From the NCBI GenBank assembly GCA_022511345.1, contig JAFLRR010000004.1:1-64000 (forward strand): a stretch of 64,000 nucleotides of DNA. Reading direction: 5' to 3'. Numbering within the stretch: position 1 is the stretch's first letter; every line of letters starts with the position of its first letter. Source of the stretch: Alistipes sp. GTDB lineage: Bacteria; Bacteroidota; Bacteroidia; Bacteroidales; Rikenellaceae. The notes under the pieces are model-generated. The model ran no database searches and was not told the DNA's origin. It was given only the letters and a program-made list of their open reading frames with translations. Of this stretch, positions 8,280 to 18,244 are shown one piece after another. The translations under genes and the position numbers were made by a program.

Positions 8280-11200
8280 TTAGAAGTTAGCATTCAGACC
8301 AATCATGTAGACACGGTTGGGAGGATACGAACCGCCGTTGCCGCCACCGATCTCGGGATCCCACAGCTTGAAATCGGAGAAGGTGCAGAGATTGTTGCCC
8401 GAAATGTAGATTCGCAGCGATTTGAAGACATGGGTAGCCGACATCCACTTCTTGGGGAAGGTGTAGCCGATCTCGACATTCTTCAGACGCATGAATGCGC
8501 CGTTGCGCTGCCACCAGGACGAAGTCTGCGAGTTGTTCGACGAACCTGCCTGGCCGTTGAGCGACAGACGCGGGTATGCAGCCTTTGCATTCTCGGATGC
8601 CGAACGGTCGGTGCGCCAGCCCTTGTCCCATACGTCGTACTGGATCGCCGAACGCTCCATGTTGGCCCATGCGGGACGCAGCGAGCTTCCGCTGATGAAG
8701 AAGTTGACGTGAGAGATACCCTGGAAGAAGACGTTGAAGTCGAGACCCTTCCATGCTGCCGTAGCGCCGAAACCGTAGGTGATTTCAGGAAGCGTCGTGT
8801 AGCCCAGATATACCTGGTCGTTGGCGTCGATTCGACCGTCACCGTTGATATCCTGATACTTGATATCGCCGACACGGTACTCGCCGAAGGTCTGCGTAGG
8901 ACTGTTGTCGATTTCGTCCTGGCTCTCGAACAGACCGATAGCCTTCAGACCCCAGGGCTGAGCTGCGCCGATACCGTAGGGCTTGCCGATACGGTTCTGG
9001 TAGCGGAACTCCCAGTCAGGCTCGTCGTTGTTGACAAGGTTGTTTTTATTATAGGTGAAGTTACCGCGGGCGGTCAGATACCACTCGCCTACGCGCTGGT
9101 TCCACTCGAGCGTCATGTCGACACCCTTGTTGCGCGTCTCACCGATGTTTGCATAGGGCAGCTTGCTCTGGTTCTGCATACCGGCGATACCGGGCAGACC
9201 TGCACGCGTCATGAGGATACCGGTACGGTGCGAGTCGAAGTAGTCGGCCTGGATACGCAGCGAGTTGAAGAGCATCAACTCGATACCAACGTCGAGCTTG
9301 GTCTCCTCCTCCCACGAGAAGTTGAGGTTTGCAGGACGTCCCATTGCGATACCGCCGCCGCCGTTGTTACCCGACTCACCCATCGTGTAGTCGTTGCCGC
9401 CGATGATGGTGGGCAGATAGAGCCAGCGGTCGCCGCCGAGCTGGTCGTTACCTACCTTACCGTAGGATGCACGCACCTTGAAGGTGTTGACATACTCCTT
9501 GATAGGCTTCCAGAATGACTCCTCCGAAATCAGCCAGCCGGCCGAAACTGCGGGGAAGAAACCGAAGCGGTGACCCGATGCGAAGTTCTCCGAACCGTTG
9601 TAACCCATGTTGAACTCGAACATGTACTTGTCGCGGAAAGCATAGGTCACACGAGCTGCGATACCCTGGTTCTTGTAGGGAAGCGAGGTGGTCGCGGTGC
9701 CGCCGTAGGAGTAGCGGTGAATCTTGTGGTTGTAGAGGAACATCGCGCCGATGCGATGGTCGTCAGCGAAGACGTGGTTGTAGTTGATAGAACCCTCGAG
9801 GTAGGTGGTAATCTGGCTCTGAGCCGAAGCGCCATAGGCCAGCGACTCGCTACCGGGATAAATCGGGTTGCCGTAAATCAGATTGCCGTCATCGTCGCGG
9901 CCCGTAGCATGGAACTGCTGAGGCTCCTTGGTACGCGACTGGTTCTGGGTGTTCCATGCATCCCACGAGAACTTCACGTTGGCGCTCAGACCCTCGGTAA
10001 TCATATCCAGATTCTGGGTCAGACCGATGAGCGACTGTGCCGAGTTCCAGAACTGCTCCTGGTAACCCGAGTGAACCAACAGGTTGTAGGGGTTGTAACC
10101 GGTAGCAGCCGACGGAGCCGAGATGGTGCCGTCGGAGTACTGTACGGGGAACGCGTTAGGCGAAGTCATGAAGGTATAGTCCCAGATATCGTTCTTCGAA
10201 CGGCCCGGAGCGAAGCTCTTCTCGTAGATGTTGGCGAGGTTGACATTGAGCACCGTGGTCTTGGTGAGGTTCATGTCGACATTCGCGCGGAAGTTGAACT
10301 TGTTGTAGTTGATGGACGAATCGTAGTCGTAGATGTTGCCCGCATTGCGGAAAATCGACGACTCGTTGTAGAAGCTGCCCGAGATGTAGTAGCGGGCGAT
10401 TTCACCACCACCGGTAATCGAAGCGTTGACACGCTGGTTGTATGCGAAATCCTTGAACAGAGCCTTAATCCAGTTTACATTAGGATAGAGGTCGGGATCT
10501 GCATTGGTGCGGTACAGCTCCAGCGCCTCGGGCGAGTAGAATGCCGAACCGCTGGCCTCGTTGTACATGCGGGCCCACTGCTCCGAATTGACGAACCTGG
10601 GTCGCTTGGTCGACTGAGTCATACCGGCCTCGGCACGAACCTTGACCTCGGGGCGGCCCTCCTTACCTTTCTTGGTGGTAATGAGGATGACACCGTTTGC
10701 ACCGCGCACACCGTAAACGGCCGACGCCGATGCGTCCTTAAGGATCGAGAACGACTCGATATCGTCGGTGTCGACAAGGTCGAGGTCGCGCTCGATACCG
10801 TCCACGAGCACAAGCGGGTTGGAGGTACCGGTGAATGACGAGACGCCGCGGATGTAGAACTCAGCCGCACCGCTCTGTCCAGGCTCACCCGAACGGGTCA
10901 TAGCCACAACGCCGGCAAGCTGACCTGCCAGCGAGGTCGAGAGCTGCGCACTGGGGACCTTGAGGTTCGTGACCTCGACGGTCGAGATGGCGCCGACGAC
11001 CGACTCCTTCTTCTGCACACCGTAACCAACGACTACGACCTCCTCCACCATCTCGGTGTCGGGCTGCAGCGTGACGTTGATCTCGGTGCGGTTGGCTACG
11101 GCCAACTCCTGGGTCGCATAACCCAGATACGAGAACACCAGCACAGCGTTGGGGCTGTCGAGTGTGATGGAGTACTGACCGTCAATGTTCGTTGAGACAC

Positions 11201-11390
11201 CATTGACCGTATTCTTCACCAGAACGTTGGCGCCGATTACGGGCTGGTTGATCTCGTCGACGACGGTACCCTTGACTGTAAAGCGTCCCTTGCCTTGTCC
11301 GCGGGCTATTGCCGCAGGCAGCAGGAGCAGACACAGCAGGAGCAATCCGAAGATGCGCCGACATTTCGATTCAATGTAAGTTTGTTCCAT
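8280..11390 (-). CDS. SusC/RagA-family TonB-linked outer-membrane transporter
   Basis: A 1036-residue protein with a signal peptide, an N-terminal carboxypeptidase-like regulatory domain (about 36-115, GTVVDEINQPVIGANV), a TonB-box-like segment (EEVVVVGYG), a plug domain with YIRGVSSFTGTSNPLVLVDG, and a long beta-barrel ending in the terminal aromatic residue Phe (GLNANF). It imports oligosaccharides in a TonB-dependent manner with its SusD partner. It is the first gene of the operon and lies behind a consensus promoter and a leader of about 280 bases. No N-terminal signalling (STN) domain is present and no sigma/anti-sigma pair is adjacent, so regulation must come from elsewhere. Confidence 0.97.
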   Translation of the reverse strand: MEQTYIESKCRRIFGLLLLCLLLLPAAIARGQGKGRFTVKGTVVDEINQPVIGANVLVKNTVNGVSTNIDGQYSITLDSPNAVLVFSYLGYATQELAVANRTEINVTLQPDTEMVEEVVVVGYGVQKKESVVGAISTVEVTNLKVPSAQLSTSLAGQLAGVVAMTRSGEPGQSGAAEFYIRGVSSFTGTSNPLVLVDGIERDLDLVDTDDIESFSILKDASASAVYGVRGANGVILITTKKGKEGRPEVKVRAEAGMTQSTKRPRFVNSEQWARMYNEASGSAFYSPEALELYRTNADPDLYPNVNWIKALFKDFAYNQRVNASITGGGEIARYYISGSFYNESSIFRNAGNIYDYDSSINYNKFNFRANVDMNLTKTTVLNVNLANIYEKSFAPGRSKNDIWDYTFMTSPNAFPVQYSDGTISAPSAATGYNPYNLLVHSGYQEQFWNSAQSLIGLTQNLDMITEGLSANVKFSWDAWNTQNQSRTKEPQQFHATGRDDDGNLIYGNPIYPGSESLAYGASAQSQITTYLEGSINYNHVFADDHRIGAMFLYNHKIHRYSYGGTATTSLPYKNQGIAARVTYAFRDKYMFEFNMGYNGSENFASGHRFGFFPAVSAGWLISEESFWKPIKEYVNTFKVRASYGKVGNDQLGGDRWLYLPTIIGGNDYTMGESGNNGGGGIAMGRPANLNFSWEEETKLDVGIELMLFNSLRIQADYFDSHRTGILMTRAGLPGIAGMQNQSKLPYANIGETRNKGVDMTLEWNQRVGEWYLTARGNFTYNKNNLVNNDEPDWEFRYQNRIGKPYGIGAAQPWGLKAIGLFESQDEIDNSPTQTFGEYRVGDIKYQDINGDGRIDANDQVYLGYTTLPEITYGFGATAAWKGLDFNVFFQGISHVNFFISGSSLRPAWANMERSAIQYDVWDKGWRTDRSASENAKAAYPRLSLNGQAGSSNNSQTSSWWQRNGAFMRLKNVEIGYTFPKKWMSATHVFKSLRIYISGNNLCTFSDFKLWDPEIGGGNGGSYPPNRVYMIGLNANF

Positions 11391-11679
11391 GCATTTTGTT
11401 ATTTAGTGTATTAGTAATTGGTTGCAAAAGATAAATTTTAAGGTGAAGCAGCGCAGGTGAAACAGCTAACAGATTGTGACACAACACAATTCGTCCGAAC
11501 CGAGAAGGCCGGACAAACAAACTCTATTATATAAGGAAGCGGTTATGGCAGACCAACGGAAAGCCTGAATAGACGAGCGGATGACTCCGTTATCTATGTT
11601 AGTTAAATAACGCTCCAGGTGGAGTGTTAAAATTTTAAAAATTCCGCTGTTCACCTTGCAAAATATTCGTTAACGATTA
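11391..11679 (-). other. Long untranslated leader of the SusC operon
   Basis: About 280 bases separate the predicted transcription start from the susC ATG. The region is AT-rich compared with the genes. It contains only a 62-codon open frame (11654-11466) with no recognisable protein features, which I do not call as a gene. A degenerate promoter-like string (TATCTTTT, 11426-11433) also occurs. Leaders of this size upstream of susC-like genes in Bacteroides can be sites of small-RNA or RNA-binding regulation; that role here is inference. Confidence 0.5.
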
Positions 11680-11710
11680 CAAATATAAACATTATTTTCG
11701 GATAAACAAA
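11680..11710 (-). promoter_or_regulatory. Bacteroidetes-type promoter of the SusC operon
   Basis: On the minus strand TTTG (11710-11707) is followed after 19 bases by TATATTTG (11687-11680), an exact fit to the Bacteroidetes primary-sigma consensus TTTG / TAnnTTTG. Transcription would start near 11673. A plus-strand TATTTTTG (11711-11718) abuts it and could drive a divergent transcript. Confidence 0.75.
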
Positions 11711-11788
11711 TATTTTTGCGACTATTTGAGCTTTGCGGAACGGTTCATTAAAAAAAGCATGCACTATTTCAGCTAATTGGCAGCCGAG

Positions 11789-11819
11789 AAAAAAAAATCG
11801 GCCGCGGTTTTCGCGGCCG
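11789..11819 (-). terminator. Intrinsic terminator after tsaB
   Basis: An 8-base-pair stem (CGGCCGCG at 11799-11806 with its complement at 11812-11819) and 5-base loop is followed in the minus direction by a run of nine T (A9 on plus, 11789-11797). It ends the smpB-tsaB transcript. Confidence 0.9.
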
Positions 11820-11848
11820 TCTGTGCGAAAAGCACTCCGAGCGAAGCA

Positions 11849-12556
11849 TCAGAAAAGCTTCTTCTTGGAGGCGGTCACAACGAAATCCTTGAGATAGAAG
11901 GGTTCGAAATAGGCTATGTCCTCGGTGCGGCCCTCGTCGAGGGCACGCTGAGCCAGACGCGCAAGACCGCGGGCCGACGGAGCCACCGACACGAGCGAAG
12001 CGCCGGCAAGCAGGTCGGCGCACTTGGCTGCACCGTTGCCGAAGATTACGAACTGACGGCCGCTGCGGCGGCTCTCGGCGAAACTGTCGGCTGTGACTAT
12101 CTCGGCCGAGACCTCCGTGAGCGGATTGCCGGCCGTATCGAAGAGCTGGGTGTAGACCTCCATGCGGCGGGCGTCGACCATCGGGCAGAGGATGGCGTCG
12201 TCCCAGCCGTCGACGTCGATGATGCCGGCCTCGTAGTCCTCGCGGGCCACCTCGGCCAGAGCATCGAGCGAACCGGGCGCGACAAGAGGTATATCGAGTC
12301 CGTAGCAGAGACCTTTGGCAAACGACACTCCGATGCGCAGGCCCGTATAAGAGCCGGGACCCTTGCCCACGGCAACCGCATCGAGCTCGTCGGGCGAGAC
12401 GCCCGTCTGGCTGAGCAGCTCGTCGACGAAGACGGCAGTCTTGCGGGCATGGTCGCGGCCTTCGGCGCTCTCGCGCAGCGAAATGAGCTCGCCGTCGCGC
12501 GCAAGGCCGACAGAGCAGATGTCGGTTCCGGTTTCTATGCAGAGAATTAGTGACAT
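11849..12556 (-). CDS. tsaB: tRNA threonylcarbamoyladenosine biosynthesis protein TsaB
   Basis: A 235-residue ASKHA-fold protein. It opens MSLILCIETGTDICSVGL and carries the family signature GKGPGSYTGLRIG at about residues 64-76. It acts as the non-catalytic partner of TsaD in forming t6A37 on ANN-decoding tRNAs. The length fits the family (about 220-240 residues). It starts 2 bases after the smpB stop, indicating cotranscription, and is followed by a strong terminator. Confidence 0.95.
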   Translation of the reverse strand: MSLILCIETGTDICSVGLARDGELISLRESAEGRDHARKTAVFVDELLSQTGVSPDELDAVAVGKGPGSYTGLRIGVSFAKGLCYGLDIPLVAPGSLDALAEVAREDYEAGIIDVDGWDDAILCPMVDARRMEVYTQLFDTAGNPLTEVSAEIVTADSFAESRRSGRQFVIFGNGAAKCADLLAGASLVSVAPSARGLARLAQRALDEGRTEDIAYFEPFYLKDFVVTASKKKLF

Positions 12557-12558
12557 GA

Positions 12559-13023
12559 CTATCTAACGTAAGATTTAACGGCTTTATCCATCTCGCGGCG
12601 CGCATCGGCAGCCTTGAGATACTCGCGCTTGTCGTAGGACTTGCGGCCGCGGGCCAGGGCGACCACAATCTTCACCAGACTGCGCTCGTTCAGAAACAGG
12701 CGCAGGCCGACGATGGTCATGCTGCGGTCCTGGAGCGAGCGTTCGAGCTTGTCGAGCTCCTTGCGGTTGAGCAGCAGCTTGCGGTCGCGCTTGGGCACAT
12801 GGTTGTTGCAGGTGCCCCACGAGTATTCGGCAATGTTCACGCCGCGAATCCACAGCTCGCCGTGCTCGAAATAGCAGTAGCAGTCGGTCATGGAGACTTT
12901 GCCCATGCGCACGGACTTTATCTCCGTGCCCGTGAGCACCACGCCTGCCACGTACTCGTCGACAATCTCGTAGTCGAAGGTCGCGCGCTTGTTGCGGACA
13001 TTTATGTTGCGGTAATCGGACAT
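12559..13023 (-). CDS. smpB: SsrA-binding protein SmpB
   Basis: The start at 13023 ([19 protein letters not shown]) gives 154 residues, the normal SmpB length; the longer open frame to 13116 adds an unconserved extension upstream of the promoter. Recognisable motifs are [28 protein letters not shown] and the C-terminal basic tail [20 protein letters not shown]. SmpB binds tmRNA and delivers it to stalled ribosomes for trans-translation. The ssrA gene is not in the window. Confidence 0.96.
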   Translation of the reverse strand: MSDYRNINVRNKRATFDYEIVDEYVAGVVLTGTEIKSVRMGKVSMTDCYCYFEHGELWIRGVNIAEYSWGTCNNHVPKRDRKLLLNRKELDKLERSLQDRSMTIVGLRLFLNERSLVKIVVALARGRKSYDKREYLKAADARREMDKAVKSYVR

Positions 13024-13031
13024 TGCAACGG

Positions 13032-13062
13032 CAAAGATACTCTTTTCAAACGAAAATAGAAA
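13032..13062 (-). promoter_or_regulatory. Promoter of smpB-tsaB
   Basis: Minus-strand TTTC (13062-13059), 19 bases, then TATCTTTG (13039-13032). The -7 box is a perfect consensus and the -33 box has one mismatch. The box lies only 8 bases before the smpB ATG, so the mRNA leader would be extremely short. Confidence 0.65.
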
Positions 13063-13103
13063 GTCGGAAACGGCTGTATGAAAATCGTGCCGGAGTCTGC
13101 GCC

Positions 13104-13745
13104 CTACATCATCCACTCCAGCTCGCCGAGGATATGGCCGGCGGCAGGAGTCCGTCCGTCGATTTTTCCGGCAAACTCGCCGAGCAGCGGCCCGAAAGAG
13201 TCATCGGCGACGAGCGACGAGCAGAAGACTGCCGCAGCACGCGCTATCTGCATATCGTCGGGATACTCCGCCACAGAAGCCGCAGCGGCATCGAGCACGC
13301 GCCCAGCATCGCAGCCGGCAGTTCTGGCCAACGACATGAGTGCCGCATACCGCGCCCGGGCATCGCCGCGCTCCAGCCACTGCGATATGACCTCGTCGGC
13401 CAACCGGGTGCGGCTGATGAGCCGCATGGCCATCTCGTCGAGCAGCTCGCAGGTGATTGCACCGTCGAGCCAGAACGACAATTCGCCGGCCGTGACCTGC
13501 GCCGGGTCGGCTATAGTCAAGGCCGCCATGCGCAGCTCGCGCACGGGACGCATATATATATGTTTGGCAAACCGGTGGTCGCAGCCGGTCTCGGCGGCTA
13601 TGCGACGGATGGTGGGGATATTGACTCCGTAGTTGAACAGTCCGCTTACGCCGGCCAGTTTCATCGACTCGGCCGTCACGCCGTCCATATGCCGGTGCAT
13701 CTGGCGGGTGAGAGCGGATGTGCGCAGCTCGAAGTCTGAAGGCAT
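13104..13745 (-). CDS. AlkD-like DNA alkylation repair protein
   Basis: The start at 13745 ([20 protein letters not shown]) gives 213 residues of alpha-helical HEAT-like repeats. [30 protein letters not shown] and [12 protein letters not shown] resemble the AlkC/AlkD family of DNA glycosylases that remove alkylated bases without base flipping. The protein is on the short side (typical 220-240). It begins one base after the DUF4831 stop, so the two genes are cotranscribed. The family assignment rests on repeat pattern and length; catalytic function is less certain. Confidence 0.65.
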   Translation of the reverse strand: MPSDFELRTSALTRQMHRHMDGVTAESMKLAGVSGLFNYGVNIPTIRRIAAETGCDHRFAKHIYMRPVRELRMAALTIADPAQVTAGELSFWLDGAITCELLDEMAMRLISRTRLADEVISQWLERGDARARYAALMSLARTAGCDAGRVLDAAAASVAEYPDDMQIARAAAVFCSSLVADDSFGPLLGEFAGKIDGRTPAAGHILGELEWMM

Positions 13746-13746
13746 A

Positions 13747-14646
13747 CTACTTCTTTGCAGCAATCGGAATGCGGACATTGCGGCCGAAAGCCAGCAAGGG
13801 CAGCACGACCGAGCTCTTCTCGGCAGCACCGACCAGCACCTTGCACTCGGCATTGTCGGCGATACGCACCGTCACGGCACGCTCCTTCTCCGAAGCCTGC
13901 GCTATGCCAGTAACGGCCAGCTCGCCCGTGGGACGAATTTGCAGCAGCACCACCTCGCCCGACAGGTCGCCGGCAGGAAGCATACCCTCCTGGACCGAGA
14001 AGCGGGCCACGATATAGCTCGTGCGGTCTGAAACCGGATGCACGATATAGCGGCGGGTCTGCGTGGTAACGACTCTCTTGCCGAGGAAGAGGCTCGTGTA
14101 GGCCGCCTCGAGAGCGTGAAGCTCGTCGATTGCCGCCTTGAGTCCGGCACCGAATACATTCTCGCCCTCCTCGCCGGTGATGAGCTGCATGCGCTGACGG
14201 CGTATGCGGAATATCTCCGAAGCGGCGGCCTGAGCAGCGGCCTCGGGAGCTATGTTGCGGTCGGAGAGGCGGTCGGGCGAGATACGGGCGAACTCGGTAG
14301 CCGAGCCGTCATAGCTCTCGGCCTCGACGGTAGTGGCGGGAACGGCTCCGGCGACGATGCCGGGAGCATCTGCCGGGAGCAGCGCGATATTAGCGCCGGT
14401 AATTTCGTATACGGTCTTGTCCGAAAGCGGAGCACGCACTCCCAGATATTTCTGCGCATAGCGCGCATAGGGTCCCGTGATGACCTGTTCGCAGGATACG
14501 ACCACGTCGACGGCAACGGCCGGAGCCGCTGCGGGAAGCGCGATGCCTTCTGTCGTTTCGGAGGCGTCGATGCGCTGCATTGTATAGTTCTGAGCCGAGG
14601 CGGCAGTCGCCAGCAGCGAGGCCGCAAGTAACAGAATCCTCTTCAT
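13747..14646 (-). CDS. DUF4831 family exported protein
   Basis: A 299-residue protein with a cleavable signal peptide (residues 1-18, ending ASAQ). It has a conserved N-terminal block (VAVDVVVSCEQVITGPYARYAQKYLG) and central EIFRIRRQRMQLITGEEGENVFG motif, which I recognise as DUF4831, a Bacteroidetes periplasmic or surface family of unknown function. A strong promoter lies 20 bases upstream and the AlkD-like gene follows after 1 base. No catalytic motif is visible. Confidence 0.8.
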   Translation of the reverse strand: MKRILLLAASLLATAASAQNYTMQRIDASETTEGIALPAAAPAVAVDVVVSCEQVITGPYARYAQKYLGVRAPLSDKTVYEITGANIALLPADAPGIVAGAVPATTVEAESYDGSATEFARISPDRLSDRNIAPEAAAQAAASEIFRIRRQRMQLITGEEGENVFGAGLKAAIDELHALEAAYTSLFLGKRVVTTQTRRYIVHPVSDRTSYIVARFSVQEGMLPAGDLSGEVVLLQIRPTGELAVTGIAQASEKERAVTVRIADNAECKVLVGAAEKSSVVLPLLAFGRNVRIPIAAKK

Positions 14647-14666
14647 AGGTTTTAATCTATTTCAGG

Positions 14667-14698
14667 CAAAAATAGTTTTTTTAGCTCGCAATTCAAAA
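14667..14698 (-). promoter_or_regulatory. Promoter of the DUF4831-AlkD operon
   Basis: Minus-strand TTTTG (14698-14694), 19 bases, then TATTTTTG (14674-14667): a full match to the Bacteroidetes consensus. It overlaps the last codons of trmN6, so the DUF4831 gene has its own promoter although it is in line with the upstream operon. Confidence 0.8.
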
Positions 14699-15388
14699 TT
14701 TCAGATAAAAATCTTCGGTCAGAGATCTGTAACCGGGGCTGTAGCCAGACCCGTCGTCGATTACCAGGCGGTCGGCGACAGCTGCTCCGGCGAAATCCGG
14801 ACGACGGAACTCCATCAGCTCGCGCACGGGACCCGAATGAGGCGTCGACCACACCTCGGTTATGTGAACCAGATGAAGCACCCCCTCGGCCGACATGCGG
14901 AACCTGCGTCCCTCATCGACAGGCAGGACAAGCGAAAAGCGGCCGTCGGGCGTCAGCAGGCGGTCTACGGACTCGAGCAGCGTATCGAAGGTCAAAAGAC
15001 CCGTGTGACGGGCTGCGGCACGTCCGGCATCGGACGGCTGCAGCGCAGCGGAGAAATAGGGCGGGTTGGAGACGACGGCATCGTACAGGCTGCCGGGTGA
15101 AAATCCGGCGATATCGCACTCGACAACCTCGATGCGCTCCTGCCACGGCGAGGCGGCGACATTGCGGCGGGCATCGACAATGCTCGCCGGGTCGATATCC
15201 ACGGCCGTGACGCGGGCTGCCTCATTGCGCTGTGCGACCATGAGAGCTATGAGCCCCGTGCCGGTGCCTATGTCGAGAATTGAGCCGGCACCCTCGACCG
15301 CTGCCCATGCGCCGAGCAACACCCCATCCGTGCCGACCTTCATGGCGGCATGACTCTGCGATACGGAGAAGCGTTTGAAGGTGAACAC
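14693..15388 (-). CDS. trmN6: tRNA1(Val) A37 N6-methyltransferase-like protein (TrmN6/YfiC family)
   Basis: A 231-residue class I SAM-dependent methyltransferase. Motif I is LDIGTGTGLIALM (about residues 39-51), the acidic SAM-ribose motif is VTAVDID, and the adenine-N6 signature SNPPY sits near residue 108. The opening FTFKRFSVSQSHAAMKVGTDG is diagnostic of the YfiC/TrmN6 group, which methylates A37 of tRNA-Val. It is the last gene of the YbbR-to-trmN6 operon, 4 bases after the TIGR02757 gene. Confidence 0.9.
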   Translation of the reverse strand: MFTFKRFSVSQSHAAMKVGTDGVLLGAWAAVEGAGSILDIGTGTGLIALMVAQRNEAARVTAVDIDPASIVDARRNVAASPWQERIEVVECDIAGFSPGSLYDAVVSNPPYFSAALQPSDAGRAAARHTGLLTFDTLLESVDRLLTPDGRFSLVLPVDEGRRFRMSAEGVLHLVHITEVWSTPHSGPVRELMEFRRPDFAGAAVADRLVIDDGSGYSPGYRSLTEDFYLKF

Positions 15389-15392
15389 TGCC

Positions 15393-16168
15393 CTACTCTT
15401 TCAGAAATCCGTCGATACCTGCGCCGAAGAGCGAAAAGTCGAAACGCACAGGGTCGCCCGGGTCGAATCCGCGCAGCGCTTCGGTAATCTCGACCACTGC
15501 CTTCCAGTCGCTCTGGCGGCGCGTGAGAAGTCCCAGCGCGCGGCCCATATTGCCCGAATGGACATCAAGGGGCAGGTAGAGCGCCGACATGGGAATCATA
15601 GTCCACTCGCCGAAATCGACTCCCCTATCGTCGCGGCGCACGAACCAGCGGAAATACATGTTCAGCCGTTTGCAGGCTGCACCCTTGTCGATGGACGAGA
15701 GGTGCTTTTCGCAGTGCGCATCGTGCCTCGAGGCGAAAAACTCGCGTCTGAAATCGGAGAGCACGCCGGCCATGTCGCCGCGCACGGCATAACGCGACTC
15801 GACGAATCGACCGATGCCGCCGAAGCGGGCATACATTGCGCGCACGGCAAGCACGAAGTCGGTAAAGTCGCGGCCGTTGAAGGTGCGGTGCACATATGTC
15901 GACAGCCGCGCAAGCTCCGAGTCCGAAGCGTTGACTACGAAATCGGCCGGAGCATTGTCCATATACTCCATCATGCGGCAGGCGCTCTTGACTATGGCCT
16001 TGCGGTTGCCCCACGCTATCGTGGCAGCGAAGAAACCGGCTATCTCGCGGTCATCGCGCGAGGTGAAACGGTGCGGGACGCTTATGGGGTCGGCCTCGAT
16101 AAATTCGGGGCGGTTGTACTTGTCGTGCAGTCGCTCGAGCAGGTCGCGCAACTCTTCTCTGTCGGGTG

Positions 16169-16172
<4 letters not shown>
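15393..16172 (-). CDS. TIGR02757 (DUF2400) family protein
   Basis: A 259-residue protein with the family's motifs DPISVPHRF near the N-terminus, [12 protein letters not shown] at about 47-58, and [23 protein letters not shown] in the C-terminal half. TIGR02757 proteins are common in Bacteroidetes and resemble helix-hairpin-helix DNA glycosylases, but no activity is established. The start codon overlaps the lolD stop by 4 bases (ATGA), so translation is probably coupled. Confidence 0.88.
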
Positions 16173-16821
<649 letters not shown>

Positions 16822-16825
<4 letters not shown>

Positions 16826-17661
16826 ATGGTTCTGTTTTTGTCGTTGCATCTTTCGAACATCTCCCACAGCCGCACCGTCTGCGAAGCCTCTCTCACGTCG
16901 TGTACGCGCAGAATCTTCACCCCCTGCCGCAGGCACTCCCAGTGCAGTGCCGTGGTGCCGTTGAGCGCCTCGGAGGCTGTCAGGCCGAGCGGTTTGTATA
17001 TCATCGACTTGCGCGAAACGCCCGCCAGCACCGGGAATCCTTCGGCGCAGAGCCGGTGCAGGCCTGCGAGAAGCTCGTAGTTCTGTTCGGCAGTCTTGGC
17101 GAACCCGAAGCCGGGGTCGACGATGATATTTTCGCGGGCCATGCCGGCGGCAACGAGTTCGGAGGTCTTGCGGCGGAAGAAATCCACGACCTCGTCAGTC
17201 ACATCGCCGTAGTCAGTCATCGACTGCATGGTCGACGGCGTGCCTCGCATGTGCATGGCGATGTATGGCACTCCGGAGCGTGCCGCCACGGATATTATCT
17301 CAGGGTCCAGCTCACCGGCCGATATGTCGTTGATTATAATCTGTCCGAAGCGCTCGATGCACTTGGCGGCCACTTCGGCGCGGAAAGTATCGACCGAGAC
17401 CGCCACCCCTGGCGCTGCCGAGCGGACAGCCTGAACACCCTCCGCCACGCGGCGCAGCTCTTCGCCGGCATCGACATCGCAGGCGCCGGGACGCGACGAA
17501 TATCCGCCTACGTCTATAATCGAGGCTCCGGCCATAACGGCGCTCCTCGCCCTGTCGGCTATGTCGGCTGCAGAGCAGGCACGGCTGCCGGAGTAGAACG
17601 AATCGGGAGTGACATTGATTATGGCCATCACCGCCGGACGCGAAAGGTCAACGAGCAGCAT
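16822..17661 (-). CDS. folP: Dihydropteroate synthase
   Basis: The start at 17661 ([22 protein letters not shown]) gives 279 residues and overlaps the end of coaE by 14 bases. The pterin-binding signature INVTPDSF, the [16 protein letters not shown] loop, [29 protein letters not shown] and AGVSRKS are all present. The enzyme condenses p-aminobenzoate with dihydropterin pyrophosphate in folate synthesis and is the sulfonamide target. It sits between coaE and lolD in an overlapping operon. Confidence 0.97.
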
Positions 17662-18244
17662 TGCGGGCCTCCTCTCTGAATATGGCGTCGAGCCGCTCGA
17701 AATCGGCGGCAAGAGCCTCGCGGTCTATGTTGACAACGGTATAATCGGCACGCTCGCACAGTTCGTCGTCCGACATTTGGGCCGCTATGCGGCGGCGCAC
17801 AGCCTCGACATCAAAGCCGTCGCGGAGGCATGTTCGCCTGATGCGCAGCTCGAGCGGCGCCACAACAGCCACCACCCTGTCGAAAAGCGGAGCCAGTCCA
17901 GACTCGAAGAGTATGGCGCTCTCAAAAACTACATAGGGACCCGAATCGGCGGCAGCGCACTGCCTGAAGTCATCCATTACAGCCGGATGAACCAGAGACT
18001 CGAGAAGCCCTCTTTTGGAGTCATCGGAGAATATTTCGGATGCGAGATAGGCCCGGTTCAACTCGCCGTTATCATAGGCGCACTCGCCGAATGCGGCCTT
18101 TATGGCGTGCACGAGCTCGGGCGAAGAGTTCATCAGCCTCTTAGCCTGTGAATCGGAGTCGTAGACGGTGATTCCCGTCCCGGCAAAGAGCGAACAGAGG
18201 GTGCTCTTCCCGCTTCCGATACCGCCCGTGACAGCGACAGTCAT
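17648..18244 (-). CDS. coaE: Dephospho-CoA kinase
   Basis: 198 residues starting MTVAVTGGIGSGKST, a P-loop at residues 7-15. The YDSDSQAKRLM segment, the VVFESAILFESGL core and the R-x(n)-R lid (LRIRRTCLRDGFD) complete the fold. It phosphorylates dephospho-CoA in the last step of CoA synthesis. Two adjacent ATGs (18247 and 18244) both overlap the stop of the upstream YbbR-like gene, so exact start choice changes one residue only. Confidence 0.95.
   Translation of the reverse strand: MTVAVTGGIGSGKSTLCSLFAGTGITVYDSDSQAKRLMNSSPELVHAIKAAFGECAYDNGELNRAYLASEIFSDDSKRGLLESLVHPAVMDDFRQCAAADSGPYVVFESAILFESGLAPLFDRVVAVVAPLELRIRRTCLRDGFDVEAVRRRIAAQMSDDELCERADYTVVNIDREALAADFERLDAIFREEARNAAR

Noticed and set aside
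11466..11654. 62-codon minus-strand frame in the SusC leader as a leader peptide
   Set aside because: No signal peptide, no codon pattern resembling neighbours and no family resemblance; kept only as part of the leader description.
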